A DNA stretch of 54,453 nucleotides from Streptomyces olivochromogenes (GCF_021538895.1 NZ_JADDRL010000067.1:1-54453), one strand, 5' to 3'; shown: positions 17,969 through 26,058, numbered from the stretch's first letter. Numbers and translations: made by a program. The notes: generated by a model not told the origin, from the sequence alone.

Positions 17969-19708
17969 ATGGGCACGGCAGACGACAGCACGGGGGGCGC
18001 TGTGGACGGCGGCACGGGCAGGTACGGGGACGCGGGCGGCGCGGCCGGGTACGGGGGCCACGGCGGCGGCGACGGCACGGGCGGGCACGGAGGCGGCGCG
18101 GCCGGCCATGGGGGTGACGGCGGCATGGGCGGGCACGGCGGCGACGGCGCGAGCGAGCACGGTGCGGGCGGCGGTGCGGGCGGGCACGGCGGCACGGGCG
18201 GGCGCGGCGCGGGCGGCTACGCGGCTGGCGACGGCGGTGCGGGCAGGCGTGGAAGCGACGGCGCGGGCAGGCACGGGGGCGACGGCGGCACGGGCAGGCG
18301 CGGGAGCGACGGCGCCGGCGGGCGCGGCGCGGGCGGCGGTGCGGGCGAGTACGGGGGCGACGGGGAGCGGGTCGCGCGGCGCGACGCGGCCGTGCGGGCC
18401 GCGGTGGAGCGGGGGCTGCTCGGGCCCGCGGCGCCCGTGGTCGGGCTGCTGGACGTGGCCGGTATCCGGGAGTCGGCGGCGTCGCTGCGGGCGGCCTTCG
18501 ACGCGGTGCTGGCGCCGGGGACGCCGGTGCTGCACGCCTTCGCGGTGAAGGCGACCCCGCTGGTGCCGGTGCTGCGGCTGCTCGACGCGGAGGGCATCGG
18601 CGCGGAGGTGGCCAGCCCCGGCGAGCTGGCGCTGGCCCGGGCGGCCGGGGTGCCGCCGGCCCGCACCGTCCTGGACTCGCCCGCCAAGACCCCGGCCGAA
18701 CTGCGCGAGGCGCTGGTGCTGGGGATCGCCGTCAACGCGGACAACCCGCAGGAGCTGGAGCGCATCGACGCCCTGATGCGGTCGGCGCCCAGCCGCTCCC
18801 CGCTCGGGATCCGGGTCAATCCGCAGCTCGGCGGCGGTTCCATCGAATCGACCTCGACGGCGACGGCGACCTCGAAGTTCGGGGTGGCGCTGCGCGACGA
18901 GGGGGCCCGCGAGTGGGTCGTACGGGCGTATCTGGACCGGCCGTGGCTGACCCGGCTGCACGCGCACACCGGCTCGCAGGGCATCCCGCTGCCGCTGATG
19001 GCGCGCGGGGCGGCGGAGACGTACGCGCTCGCCGAGGAGATCAACGCGCGGGCCGGACGGCGGCAGATCGACACCCTGGACATCGGCGGCGGGCTGCCGG
19101 TGAACTTCGCCTCGGACGCGACGACGCCGACGTACGCGCGCTACGCGCGGCTGTTGCGGGAGGCCGTGCCGGGGCTGTTCGACGGGCGGTACGGGCTGGT
19201 GACCGAGTTCGGGCGGTCCCTGTTGGCCAAGCACGGGACCGTGGTGGCACGGGTGGAGTACGCCAAGAGCGCCGGCGGGCGGCGGGTCGCGGTGACCCAC
19301 GCGGGCGTGCAGGTGGCGACGCGGACGGTGTACGTGCCCGCCGCCTGGCCGCTCAGGATCGTGGCGTACGACGCGAAGGGGCGGCCCAAGTCCGGGACCG
19401 AGGTGGTCCAGGACGTCGCGGGCCCGGCCTGCTTCGCGGGCGACCTGCTGGCCGAGGCGCGGGCGCTGCCGCGTCTGGACCAGGGCGACTACGCGGCGGC
19501 GCTGGACACGGGCGCGTACTACTTCGCCCACCACTACGCCTACAACTCCCTCGCCCGGCCCGGGATCTACGGCTTCGCGCCGGACGGTGCCGGGGGCACG
19601 GCCTTCGCGACGGTGCGCGAACCGCAGACCCTGGACGAGATCGTGGCCGAGGCCGGAGGGGCGCACGCATCGGCCCTCACCACCCTGAGCACACCAGAAA
19701 ACCGCTGA
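17969..19708 (+). CDS. PLP-dependent decarboxylase of the DAP/ornithine decarboxylase fold, glycine-rich N-terminus
   Basis: 579 aa from the ATG at 17969; no strong ribosome site. Residues 1 to about 135 are low-complexity Gly/Asp/His/Arg runs (GGHGGDG-like), after which a fold-type III PLP enzyme begins. Key features: HAFAVKATPLVP with the PLP lysine, EVASPGELALA, HTGSQG, DIGGGLPV, and GPACFAGDL with the Cys that usually contacts substrate across the dimer. The substrate is unknown (meso-diaminopimelate or another basic amino acid). It shares its promoter region with hutU and may be co-regulated. The true start could lie within the glycine-rich part. Confidence 0.75.
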   Translation: MGTADDSTGGAVDGGTGRYGDAGGAAGYGGHGGGDGTGGHGGGAAGHGGDGGMGGHGGDGASEHGAGGGAGGHGGTGGRGAGGYAAGDGGAGRRGSDGAGRHGGDGGTGRRGSDGAGGRGAGGGAGEYGGDGERVARRDAAVRAAVERGLLGPAAPVVGLLDVAGIRESAASLRAAFDAVLAPGTPVLHAFAVKATPLVPVLRLLDAEGIGAEVASPGELALARAAGVPPARTVLDSPAKTPAELREALVLGIAVNADNPQELERIDALMRSAPSRSPLGIRVNPQLGGGSIESTSTATATSKFGVALRDEGAREWVVRAYLDRPWLTRLHAHTGSQGIPLPLMARGAAETYALAEEINARAGRRQIDTLDIGGGLPVNFASDATTPTYARYARLLREAVPGLFDGRYGLVTEFGRSLLAKHGTVVARVEYAKSAGGRRVAVTHAGVQVATRTVYVPAAWPLRIVAYDAKGRPKSGTEVVQDVAGPACFAGDLLAEARALPRLDQGDYAAALDTGAYYFAHHYAYNSLARPGIYGFAPDGAGGTAFATVREPQTLDEIVAEAGGAHASALTTLSTPENR

Positions 19709-19879
19709 CGCACTCCCGTCGCGCCCGCGATGAACGTGCCTGAAATCAAGGCAAGTTGACCCACCTTAGTACGCCGACGGCAAGTTCCACCGGGAAATGC
19801 TGGAAGGCTCACTCCCCCCGCACACGGTGCGTAGCCTCACAGTCACTCAGCCGGAGTCCCAGGTGGGAGGGGAACCGCG

Positions 19880-20266
19880 GTGCCCGGAATCGACGAGTGT
19901 CTGCTCGAAGCCATGCGCGTGCCCGGCGCCAGGGGCGCCGCACTGGTGGACTGGACGAGCGGGCTGGCGCTGGGCACCGTCGGGGAAGCCCCCGGCGGCG
20001 ACCACGAGACGACCGCGGCCGAGGCCGCCGAGCTGGCCCGGCTGGCCGCCGAGCACGGGGCGTTCGCGGCCGAGCCGGACGGCGAACGGCCCCCGGTCGA
20101 GGACCTGATCGTCAGCAACCGGGACAGCTACCACCTGCTGCGGTTCGTGGTCACGTCCTTCGACAGCACCGTGTTCCTGCATCTGTGGCTGGCCCGCGAC
20201 GAGGGCAACCTCGCCCTCGCCCGGATCCGGCTCGGGGAGATGGCGGATCGGCTGGTGCTGGCATGA
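19880..20266 (+). CDS. Roadblock/LC7-like small protein (paralog of the protein at 21626)
   Basis: 128 aa; GTG start with GGGAGGGG upstream. It is recognisably paralogous to the 124-aa protein at 21626: GARGAALVDWTSGLALGT against GATGVALVDYTSGMALGT, and VEDLIVSNRDSYHLLRF against IEDILITLSNQYHLIRL. The strand-helix pattern fits the roadblock/LC7 fold of small-GTPase regulators. Its stop overlaps the next start (ATGA), so it heads a four-gene unit. Function unknown. Confidence 0.7.
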   Translation: MPGIDECLLEAMRVPGARGAALVDWTSGLALGTVGEAPGGDHETTAAEAAELARLAAEHGAFAAEPDGERPPVEDLIVSNRDSYHLLRFVVTSFDSTVFLHLWLARDEGNLALARIRLGEMADRLVLA

Positions 20267-21069
20267 CCATGGTCGGCACCCCACCACCGCTGCCGGTGCG
20301 GGGCAAGGAGGGCGGGCAGGGGCGGACCCAAGGGGCCCTGTCGCCGATGCTGAGCCGGCTCGCCGACGAGCGCGCCACCGGTGTCCTCATCCGCGAGCAC
20401 GGCACGCTGCACCTGTCCGACGGTCACGTGGTGCACGCCGAGAGCCGTCTCGCCCCCGGTCTCGACCTGCTCCTGACGGCCCACGGCCCGCTCGGCACGG
20501 CGGACTGGCAGCAGGCGGGGCGCCGGACCGACAGCCTGCCCGGCGCCGCCCGGCTGCTGCTGGACGCCGGCCGGCTGACCACGGGCGTGCTGGAGCTGTG
20601 CCACCTGGGCGCGCTGTTCGACGCGGGGTACTTCGCGCTGGCCCCGAGCAGCACCCCGGGCCGCTTCCGCTACGGCATCGCACCCGGCCCGGCGCCCCTG
20701 CGTCCGGTCCCGGTCACCGCCCTGGAGCGGGAGACCGTGCGCCGCCGCGAGCTGCTGCACCGCATCTGGCCGGACCCGGCCACCGACAGCGCGCCGCTGA
20801 TCCGGGCCGACCCCGTCGCCGCCCCGCCGGTCACGTCCCGCCAGCGCGCGGTCCTGGAGCTGGTGGACGGCGTGCGGGCGGCACCGGACATCGCACGGGA
20901 GCTGGGCAGACGGACGTTCCAGACGCTGGTGGACGTGCGGCGGCTGGCGGCGGCCGGACTCGTCGCACCGGGCACGGCGCCCGGACCGTCACCCCCACCC
21001 CTGCCCCAGGTCACCGACCCCGACATCGCGCTGCTGAAGAGGCTCAGAGATGCGCTGGAGGCCCTTTGA
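20263..21069 (+). CDS. DUF4388-like (PATAN-type) cytoplasmic protein
   Basis: 268 aa, ATG overlapping the previous stop. The N-terminal part (about 25-130) fits the DUF4388/PATAN pattern, with short strands and SPMLSRLADERATGVLIREHGTL as the first segment and GHVVHAESRLAPGLDLLL next. The C-terminal part (about 195-245) looks like a small winged-helix module (VLELVDGVRAAPDIARELG, FQTLVDVRRLAAAGLV). No membrane segment. Coupled to roadblock-type proteins on both sides; domains of this kind are known partners in bacterial signalling. The family call is by pattern. Confidence 0.6.
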   Translation: MTMVGTPPPLPVRGKEGGQGRTQGALSPMLSRLADERATGVLIREHGTLHLSDGHVVHAESRLAPGLDLLLTAHGPLGTADWQQAGRRTDSLPGAARLLLDAGRLTTGVLELCHLGALFDAGYFALAPSSTPGRFRYGIAPGPAPLRPVPVTALERETVRRRELLHRIWPDPATDSAPLIRADPVAAPPVTSRQRAVLELVDGVRAAPDIARELGRRTFQTLVDVRRLAAAGLVAPGTAPGPSPPPLPQVTDPDIALLKRLRDALEAL

Positions 21070-21100
21070 ACGCCAACGACCCGCCGAGAGGAGACACCTG

Positions 21101-21595
21101 ATGGCGGCCGAGCCCGAGATCGACGCCGTCCTGGACGAACTGCGCCGGCTGCGCAGCCGCGTCCCCCAGCTCACCGGCACCCTGGCGGCCGGCGTCGACG
21201 GTCTCGTCATCGCCCACGACACGCCCGGTGTCGACCCGGAGGGGCTCTCGGCGCTCACTGCGGCCGCGCTCGGGGTCGCCCGCCGGATGTCGGACGCCAC
21301 CGACCAGGGCGGCTTCCGGGAGCTGCTGGTCCGGGGCGCGGACGGCTACGTCGCCACCTACGCGGCCGGCGAGACCGCCGTACTGACCCTGCTCGCCGAG
21401 GACCGGGTCAACGTCGGCCGGCTGCACCTGGAGGGCCGCCGGGCGGGCGCCCGGATCGGGCAGCTGGTCGACGCCGCCGAGGCCGCGGCGGCCAAGCGGT
21501 CCGCCCGGACGGAGGCCCGGTCCACCGCCCGCACCAGAACCACCCGCACACCACGCACCAGCGCGGTCACCGAACCGCGAACCACTACCGACTAG
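21101..21595 (+). CDS. Roadblock/LC7 domain protein (CvnB/MglB-like)
   Basis: 164 aa; ATG with GAGGAG seven bases upstream. Residues 1-125 carry the roadblock pattern: LDELRRLRSRVPQLTGTLAAGVDGLVIAHDTP, then the helix GLSALTAAALGVARRM, then the strands FRELLVRGADGYVATYAAG and VLTLLAEDRVNVGRLHLEG. The last 35 residues are Arg/Thr-rich and probably disordered. In Streptomyces conservons a protein of this type sits between a kinase-like CvnA and CvnC/CvnD; here those partners are absent. Confidence 0.75.
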   Translation: MAAEPEIDAVLDELRRLRSRVPQLTGTLAAGVDGLVIAHDTPGVDPEGLSALTAAALGVARRMSDATDQGGFRELLVRGADGYVATYAAGETAVLTLLAEDRVNVGRLHLEGRRAGARIGQLVDAAEAAAAKRSARTEARSTARTRTTRTPRTSAVTEPRTTTD

Positions 21596-21625
21596 TCGAA
21601 TCACACAGAACGAGGGAGCACCGTC

Positions 21626-22000
21626 ATGGCCAACACCGAAACCGCGCTGAAAGAGGCCCTCACCTCCATCGAGGGAGCCACGGGCGTCGCGCTCGTCGAC
21701 TACACCAGCGGCATGGCGCTGGGCACGATGGGCGGCGGCAAGAGCTTCGACCTGAACGTGGCCGCCGCCGGAAACACCGACGTGATCCGGGCCAAGATGC
21801 GCACCATGGAGCACCTCGGCCTGAAGGGCGAGATCGAGGACATCCTGATCACCCTGTCCAACCAGTACCACCTGATCCGGCTGCTCAAGGGCCGTGGCGG
21901 CAACGGGCTGTTCCTCTACCTGGTCCTCGACCAGGCCCGCGCCAACCTGGCGATGGCCCGCCACCAGCTGAAGAGGATCGAGGAGGTACTCGAGGTCTGA
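21626..22000 (+). CDS. Roadblock/LC7-like small protein
   Basis: 124 aa; ATG with GAGGGAG upstream, 30 bases after the preceding stop. Paralog of the first gene of this cluster but without its acidic insertion. The compact single domain has the motif GVALVDYTSGMALG and a C-terminal amphipathic helix (ANLAMARHQLKRIEEVLEV). Likely homo- or heterodimerises with the other roadblock proteins, by analogy with the fold. No catalytic residues. Last gene of the cluster; a tandem-repeat tract follows. Confidence 0.75.
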   Translation: MANTETALKEALTSIEGATGVALVDYTSGMALGTMGGGKSFDLNVAAAGNTDVIRAKMRTMEHLGLKGEIEDILITLSNQYHLIRLLKGRGGNGLFLYLVLDQARANLAMARHQLKRIEEVLEV

Positions 22001-22026
22001 GGCCGCTCGAAGGCCGAGTTCCCTCG

Positions 22027-22107
22027 GGCGTCCGAGTCCCCGACGTCCGAGTCCCCGACGTCCGAGGCCCCTCCACGTCCGAGGCCCCTCCACGTCCGAG
22101 GCCGCTC
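22027..22107. repeat. Tandem repeat, five units of 15/17 bp
   Basis: Units GGCGTCCGAGTCCCC, GACGTCCGAGTCCCC, GACGTCCGAGGCCCCTC, CACGTCCGAGGCCCCTC and CACGTCCGAGGCCGCTC follow one another without gaps in the space between two convergent genes. All share CGTCCGAG. No coding role is apparent. Confidence 0.85.
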
Positions 22108-22124
22108 GCGGGCCGGGACCGCGG

Positions 22125-22754
22125 TCAGACGAGTGCGGCGGTGCGGCGGCGGGTCCCGCCCGGGGCCGCGTCGCCCGCGGCGATGCCCGTGCCGCGGTAG
22201 CCCTTGGCGGCCTTGCCGGCCGGGCTCCCGCCACGCCGGTCGAGCCAGTCGACGCGCAGCCGCAGCAACTGCTCCCCGGCCCGTTCGCGTCGGCCGAGCC
22301 AGGCCGCCTTCAGCCACAGCCCGGTGCCCGTCCCGGCGAGCAGCATGCCGCCGGCCGCGGGCACCACGAAGGAGCTGCCCAGCGCGACGGCGAAGGCGAA
22401 CAGCAGCCACCACCGGTGGCCCCGGCGCCAGTTGCGCACGGTCACCGCGCGGTCCTGGAGCAGGTCGTGCTTGCCCGCGCGGGACGCGCCCTCGGCGAGG
22501 GCGGTGTAGCGCCGTCGGCGTGTGAGCGCCACGACCGCGGCGCCGACGAGGAACAGGGCGGCCCCGGCCAACATGCCGATCCGGCGCCCGGTCACCCCCG
22601 GCCCCGCCGCGCCGATGCCCGCCGCGAACACCCCGCACCACCACAAGGGCGCCGCCCCGGCCCGTACGACGACGGCCACCCGGGCCAGGGCCTGTCCTCC
22701 GCGTACGCCGCGTCCTCCGCGCTCCCGGCGCTCTTCACGTACTCCGCGCGCCAC
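22125..22754 (-). CDS. Small integral membrane protein of unknown function
   Basis: 209 aa; GTG start with AGGAGG six bases upstream. A basic N-terminus is followed by two adjacent membrane helices (about 35-52 and 58-78), a basic loop, and another hydrophobic pair (about 114-148). The C-terminal 60 residues are basic and Gly-rich. No recognised domain. It is downstream of the RpiR gene on the same strand, 85 bases away, but no link is evident. Confidence 0.65.
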   Translation of the reverse strand: MARGVREERRERGGRGVRGGQALARVAVVVRAGAAPLWWCGVFAAGIGAAGPGVTGRRIGMLAGAALFLVGAAVVALTRRRRYTALAEGASRAGKHDLLQDRAVTVRNWRRGHRWWLLFAFAVALGSSFVVPAAGGMLLAGTGTGLWLKAAWLGRRERAGEQLLRLRVDWLDRRGGSPAGKAAKGYRGTGIAAGDAAPGGTRRRTAALV

Positions 22755-22839
22755 GTTCCGCCTCCTCGTCCTCGCGGCACAGTTCCCGTCGGGCGGGCAG
22801 GCTAACGAGCCAAGGTGAGACGACTCTGAGAGACGCGCG

Positions 22840-23700
22840 TCACTCCACGAACAGCCCCCGGGCCGCCGCCCGCGCGTCGAACTCCTCCAGCCGTACCTGC
22901 GCCTCGGGCAGGTCGTCGCACATGGCCTCCAGCAGCACCCGCCCCAGCAGCATCGGCGCGCACGCCGTGTCGAAGGCGAGTCCGGTGCCGACGGCGGCGG
23001 GCAGCAGCAGGTCGGAGTGCTTGGCGACCGGTGCGAACGCCGAGTCGGCGACCGTGACCACGGCCAGCCCCGCCTCCTTGGCGTAGGAGAGGGTGTCGAC
23101 GACCTCGCGCGGATGCCGCGGCAGCGCGAAGCACAGCAGCGCGGAGGCGCCCGCGCGGACGGCGCCGTCGATGCGGTCGTGGATCATCGTGCCGCCCTCG
23201 TCCAGCAGCCGGACGTCCGGGTGGACCTTGCCGGCGAAGTACGCGAAGCCGTACGCCTGGGAGGCCGCGGCGCGCAGCCCGAGCACGGGCAGCGGGCGGG
23301 AGGCGGCGAGCAGCCGGCCGGCCTCCTGCACGGGGCGCGGATCGGCCAGCATCTGGGCCAGATGCCGCAGGTTCTCGATCTCGGCCTCGACGGCCTGCTG
23401 GTACTCGTTGTACGACCCCGAGCCCGGCGCCGGTTCGGCGGGCACGACCTCGCGCAGGTGCCGGCGCAGGGCCGGGTAGCCGTCGAAGCCGAGGGCGACG
23501 GCGAAGCGGGTCACGGACGGCTGGCTGACCCCGGCCAGTTCGGCCAGCTCCACGCTGGACAGGAACGGCACGTCGGCGGCGCGCCGCACCATGCTGTGCG
23601 CGATGCGCCGCTGGGTCGGCGTGAGCCGGTGCCCCTCGAAGAGCGTCTGCAGCCGGGTGGCCGGACTGTCCGCCACACCCGTGCTCCTGTCCACACTCAT
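22840..23700 (-). CDS. RpiR/MurR-family transcription regulator with SIS domain
   Basis: 286 aa. The ATG overlaps the stop of the lyase gene (ATGA), so the two are translationally coupled. N-terminal helix-turn-helix (about 25-95) contains LTPTQRRIAHSMV and ELAELAGVSQPSVTRFAVALGFDGYPALRRHL, characteristic of RpiR. The C-terminal SIS domain (about 120-270) has VLGLRAAASQAYGFAYFAGKV and ALPRHPREVVDTLSYAKEAG; in this family SIS domains bind phosphosugars or related effectors. Coupling with a lyase suggests it senses a metabolite of that enzyme's pathway. It is the best local candidate to bind the CTATTCA/TGAATAG sites. Confidence 0.88.
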   Translation of the reverse strand: MSVDRSTGVADSPATRLQTLFEGHRLTPTQRRIAHSMVRRAADVPFLSSVELAELAGVSQPSVTRFAVALGFDGYPALRRHLREVVPAEPAPGSGSYNEYQQAVEAEIENLRHLAQMLADPRPVQEAGRLLAASRPLPVLGLRAAASQAYGFAYFAGKVHPDVRLLDEGGTMIHDRIDGAVRAGASALLCFALPRHPREVVDTLSYAKEAGLAVVTVADSAFAPVAKHSDLLLPAAVGTGLAFDTACAPMLLGRVLLEAMCDDLPEAQVRLEEFDARAAARGLFVE

Positions 23701-25205
23701 GACGTGCTCCCCCTCCAGATGACCGTGAACCGGTCCAGCAGTCGGGCCGCCGCCGTCACGTCGTCCGTGAGCGGCCGGTCGGCCGGGTCCTCGTCGAGCA
23801 CCGACTCGGCGAGGGCCAGCGCACGCCCCACCGGAAGCTCCGGGTCGGGCTTCAGGTCGCGCTGGCGCAGCGCCCGTACGGCGGCGACGAGTTCGCAGCC
23901 GACCACCAGACGGTACGCACCGCAGGCACGCAGCGTCTGCCGGGCGGCGAGCGAGGCGAAGCTGGCCTGTTCCTCGACGCCCCGGGAGAGTACAGCGTGC
24001 CCGAGGGAGGCGGGCGCGGAGAAGGCGCGCAGATCGCCGAGGGCGGCTCCGGCGGCGTACTCCAGGATCATCACGCCGGAGGAGGCGGGCTCCTGGTCGG
24101 CGAGGAAGGGGCGCAGGCGGGTGTAGGCGGGCTCGTTGAGGGTGGACAGGCGGGACGTGGACAGGCGGGCCACCTGGGTCACGGCCAGCCTGAAGTGGTC
24201 CAGGGCGAGGGCGAGTTGGGCCTGGTAGAAGCCGCCGTGGTGGTAGGCGGCCAGATCCTCGGGGGAGATGAGCGGGTTCTCCGAGGCCGCGTTGATCTCG
24301 ACCGTGAGCACCTGCTCCAGGGCGTCCGCCGCGTCCTGGGCGGGGCCGTGGATCTGCGGCAGGCAGCGGAAGCCGTACGGGTCCTGGATGCGGCCGAGCG
24401 GCGGCGCCGGCCGGTCCGCCGCGCCGATCAGCTCCCGCATCCGGCGGGCCACGTCGACGCTGCCCCGGTGCGGGCGGGCGGCGTGCACGGGGGCGGCGTA
24501 CGCCTCGTGCGAGCCGTCGACGGCCAGCAGGGACAGCGCCGCCACGACCTGCGTGGCTCCGATGAGCCCGCGCAGCTCGTGCAGGGCGAGCGCGGACTGG
24601 CCGAGGGTGAGCGCGTTGCTGCTGATGAGGGCGAGGGCGTCGTTGTTGTCCAGCAACTGGGCGGCGGGGGCGCCCGGCCCGCACCACGGGTGCTCCCCCG
24701 CCAGCGCGAGTCCCAGCTGCGCCAGGGCCGCGATGTCGCCGGTGCCGACCGAGCCGAACTCGTTGACCACCGGGTACGCGCCCGACTCCAGCGCCTCGCA
24801 CAGGGCCGTGACCACGCCGGGCCGCAGTCCGGCGCCGCCGGCGAGCAGTTGGTTGGCGCGCACGGCGAGCATCGCCCGCACCTGGCGGGCCGGGAGCGCC
24901 TCGCCGATGGCGCCGGCGTGGCTGCGCAGCAGGCGCAGACCGTGTCCGGCGGCGGCCTCGGTGGGCACGTCCTCGGTGCGGTTGGCACCCACGCCGGTGG
25001 AGCGGCCGTACACCCGTCCGCCGGCCGCTATCCGCAGGGCGGCGGTCCAGGACTCCTCCACCCGGCGCAGTGCGTCGCCCGCCGGAACCGGGCGGGCGGT
25101 CGCGTCGGCGAGGCGTACGACGTCCTCGACGCCGAGGCCCCTCCCGTCGAGGACCACGGGTCCGGACCGCACGGATCCGGGTGCGTCCATCGTGCGCGAC
25201 GCCAT
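23697..25205 (-). CDS. HAL/PAL/TAL-family lyase homolog lacking the MIO-forming Ala-Ser-Gly
   Basis: 502 aa from ATG 25205 (a GTG one codon earlier is also possible and has GGAG seven bases before it). The overall family pattern is clear: VYGRSTGVGANR (canonical Tyr region), NDALALISSNALTLGQ, QDPYGFRCLPQIHGPAQDA, NAASENPLIS and a VEEQASFASL segment. The cofactor loop, normally GSVGASGDLAPLA, reads GSVGTGDIAALA (residues 151-157 GSVGTGD): one residue shorter and with no Ser. It may catalyse a different elimination or addition, or none. I therefore do not call it hutH. It is coupled to an RpiR regulator. Confidence 0.85.
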   Translation of the reverse strand: MASRTMDAPGSVRSGPVVLDGRGLGVEDVVRLADATARPVPAGDALRRVEESWTAALRIAAGGRVYGRSTGVGANRTEDVPTEAAAGHGLRLLRSHAGAIGEALPARQVRAMLAVRANQLLAGGAGLRPGVVTALCEALESGAYPVVNEFGSVGTGDIAALAQLGLALAGEHPWCGPGAPAAQLLDNNDALALISSNALTLGQSALALHELRGLIGATQVVAALSLLAVDGSHEAYAAPVHAARPHRGSVDVARRMRELIGAADRPAPPLGRIQDPYGFRCLPQIHGPAQDAADALEQVLTVEINAASENPLISPEDLAAYHHGGFYQAQLALALDHFRLAVTQVARLSTSRLSTLNEPAYTRLRPFLADQEPASSGVMILEYAAGAALGDLRAFSAPASLGHAVLSRGVEEQASFASLAARQTLRACGAYRLVVGCELVAAVRALRQRDLKPDPELPVGRALALAESVLDEDPADRPLTDDVTAAARLLDRFTVIWRGSTS

Positions 25206-25247
25206 CACACCCCAGCTCCCCTCGATCCAGACCTCGCCCTTTGACGA

Positions 25248-25276
25248 GCTATTCACTCACCAAGAACTCTGCATGA
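25248..25276 (-). promoter_or_regulatory. hutU-like half-site upstream of the HAL-like gene
   Basis: GCTATTCAC (25248-25256), identical over nine bases to 17883-17891 upstream of hutU, followed by CTCTG at nearly the same distance. The second arm is imperfect (TGCATGA instead of TGAATAG). It lies 43 bases before the start codon, where an operator would be expected. Confidence 0.5.
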
Positions 25277-25384
25277 CGATATACAGCCGGGCAAGAGCCA
25301 AGCGTTATTAGAGGGACACACAGGGTGACCGTTCGGATGCTTACGGTGAAGTAGCGCACCCAGCACGACACCCTAGGAAGCCGC

Positions 25385-25999
25385 ATGGCCTGGAACCGCA
25401 GGGCCTTTCTGACGGCCACCGCCGTCGGCGCGCTGGCCGCCGCCCCCTCGGCGGCGGCCGACGCGCCCCGTCCGCTCCCACCCGACGTGCCCCGCCCCCG
25501 GCACCCTCACCAGGACGGCGGGCGACGCCGCACGCTGGCCCCCGGGCAGGATCCGTTCGCGGTGATCGTCGGCTGCGTCGACTCGCGCGTGCCGCCGGAG
25601 CTGGTCTTCGACCAGGGGCTCGGGGACCTGCTGTGCATCCGGACGGCCGGCGAGGTCCTCGACGAGGCGGTGCTCGGCTCCGTCCAGTACGGCGTCCAGG
25701 AGCTGGGCATCCCACTGGTGCTGGTGCTCGGGCACGAGCGGTGCGGGGCGGTCGCCGCGACCCTGGACCACCTGCGCACCGGGGCGCGCGTGCCGGGCCA
25801 CCTCGAACTGCTGGTCGCCGAGATCGCACCCGCCGCCCGCCGGACCCGCGCGGCCCCCGGCGACTGGGCCGAGCACGCGATGCGGGCGCACACGGCCTGG
25901 GTCCGCGACGCCATCCGCGCGGACCCGGCGTTCGCGCCGGCGCACATCGCCGCCGCCCGCTTCGACCTCGACACCGGACTCGTCTCCCTGCTGCCCTGA
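25385..25999 (+). CDS. Exported beta-class carbonic anhydrase
   Basis: 204 aa; ATG with AGGA six bases upstream. The N-terminus NRRAFL plus a hydrophobic run ending AAA-D is a twin-arginine-like signal, so it is probably secreted. The zinc site is complete: C64, D66 and R68 (CVDSR), H117 and C120 (HERC). Beta-carbonic anhydrases interconvert CO2 and bicarbonate. Between the signal and the CVDSR motif there are only about 35 residues; the helical LLAGNxRF segment common in exported relatives is missing, so the N-terminal arm used in dimerisation looks shortened. It is divergent from the lyase. Confidence 0.88.
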   Translation: MAWNRRAFLTATAVGALAAAPSAAADAPRPLPPDVPRPRHPHQDGGRRRTLAPGQDPFAVIVGCVDSRVPPELVFDQGLGDLLCIRTAGEVLDEAVLGSVQYGVQELGIPLVLVLGHERCGAVAATLDHLRTGARVPGHLELLVAEIAPAARRTRAAPGDWAEHAMRAHTAWVRDAIRADPAFAPAHIAAARFDLDTGLVSLLP

Positions 26000-26030
26000 A
26001 CCTCCGCGCGGACAGGGGGGTTAGCCCCAG

Positions 26031-26058
26031 TGCGACGGGCGGCCCGGCTGCCTAACCT
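26031..26058 (+). promoter_or_regulatory. Candidate promoter of a leaderless transcript
   Basis: TGCGAC (26031-26036) and TAACCT (26053-26058), 16 bases apart. The -10 ends seven bases before the ATG at 26066, which has no ribosome-binding site, so transcription may start at the A of ATG. Confidence 0.4.

Noticed and set aside
23697..25205. Calling this gene hutH
   Set aside because: The MIO-forming Ala-Ser-Gly is absent and the gene is not in the hut operon; canonical hutH is expected elsewhere.
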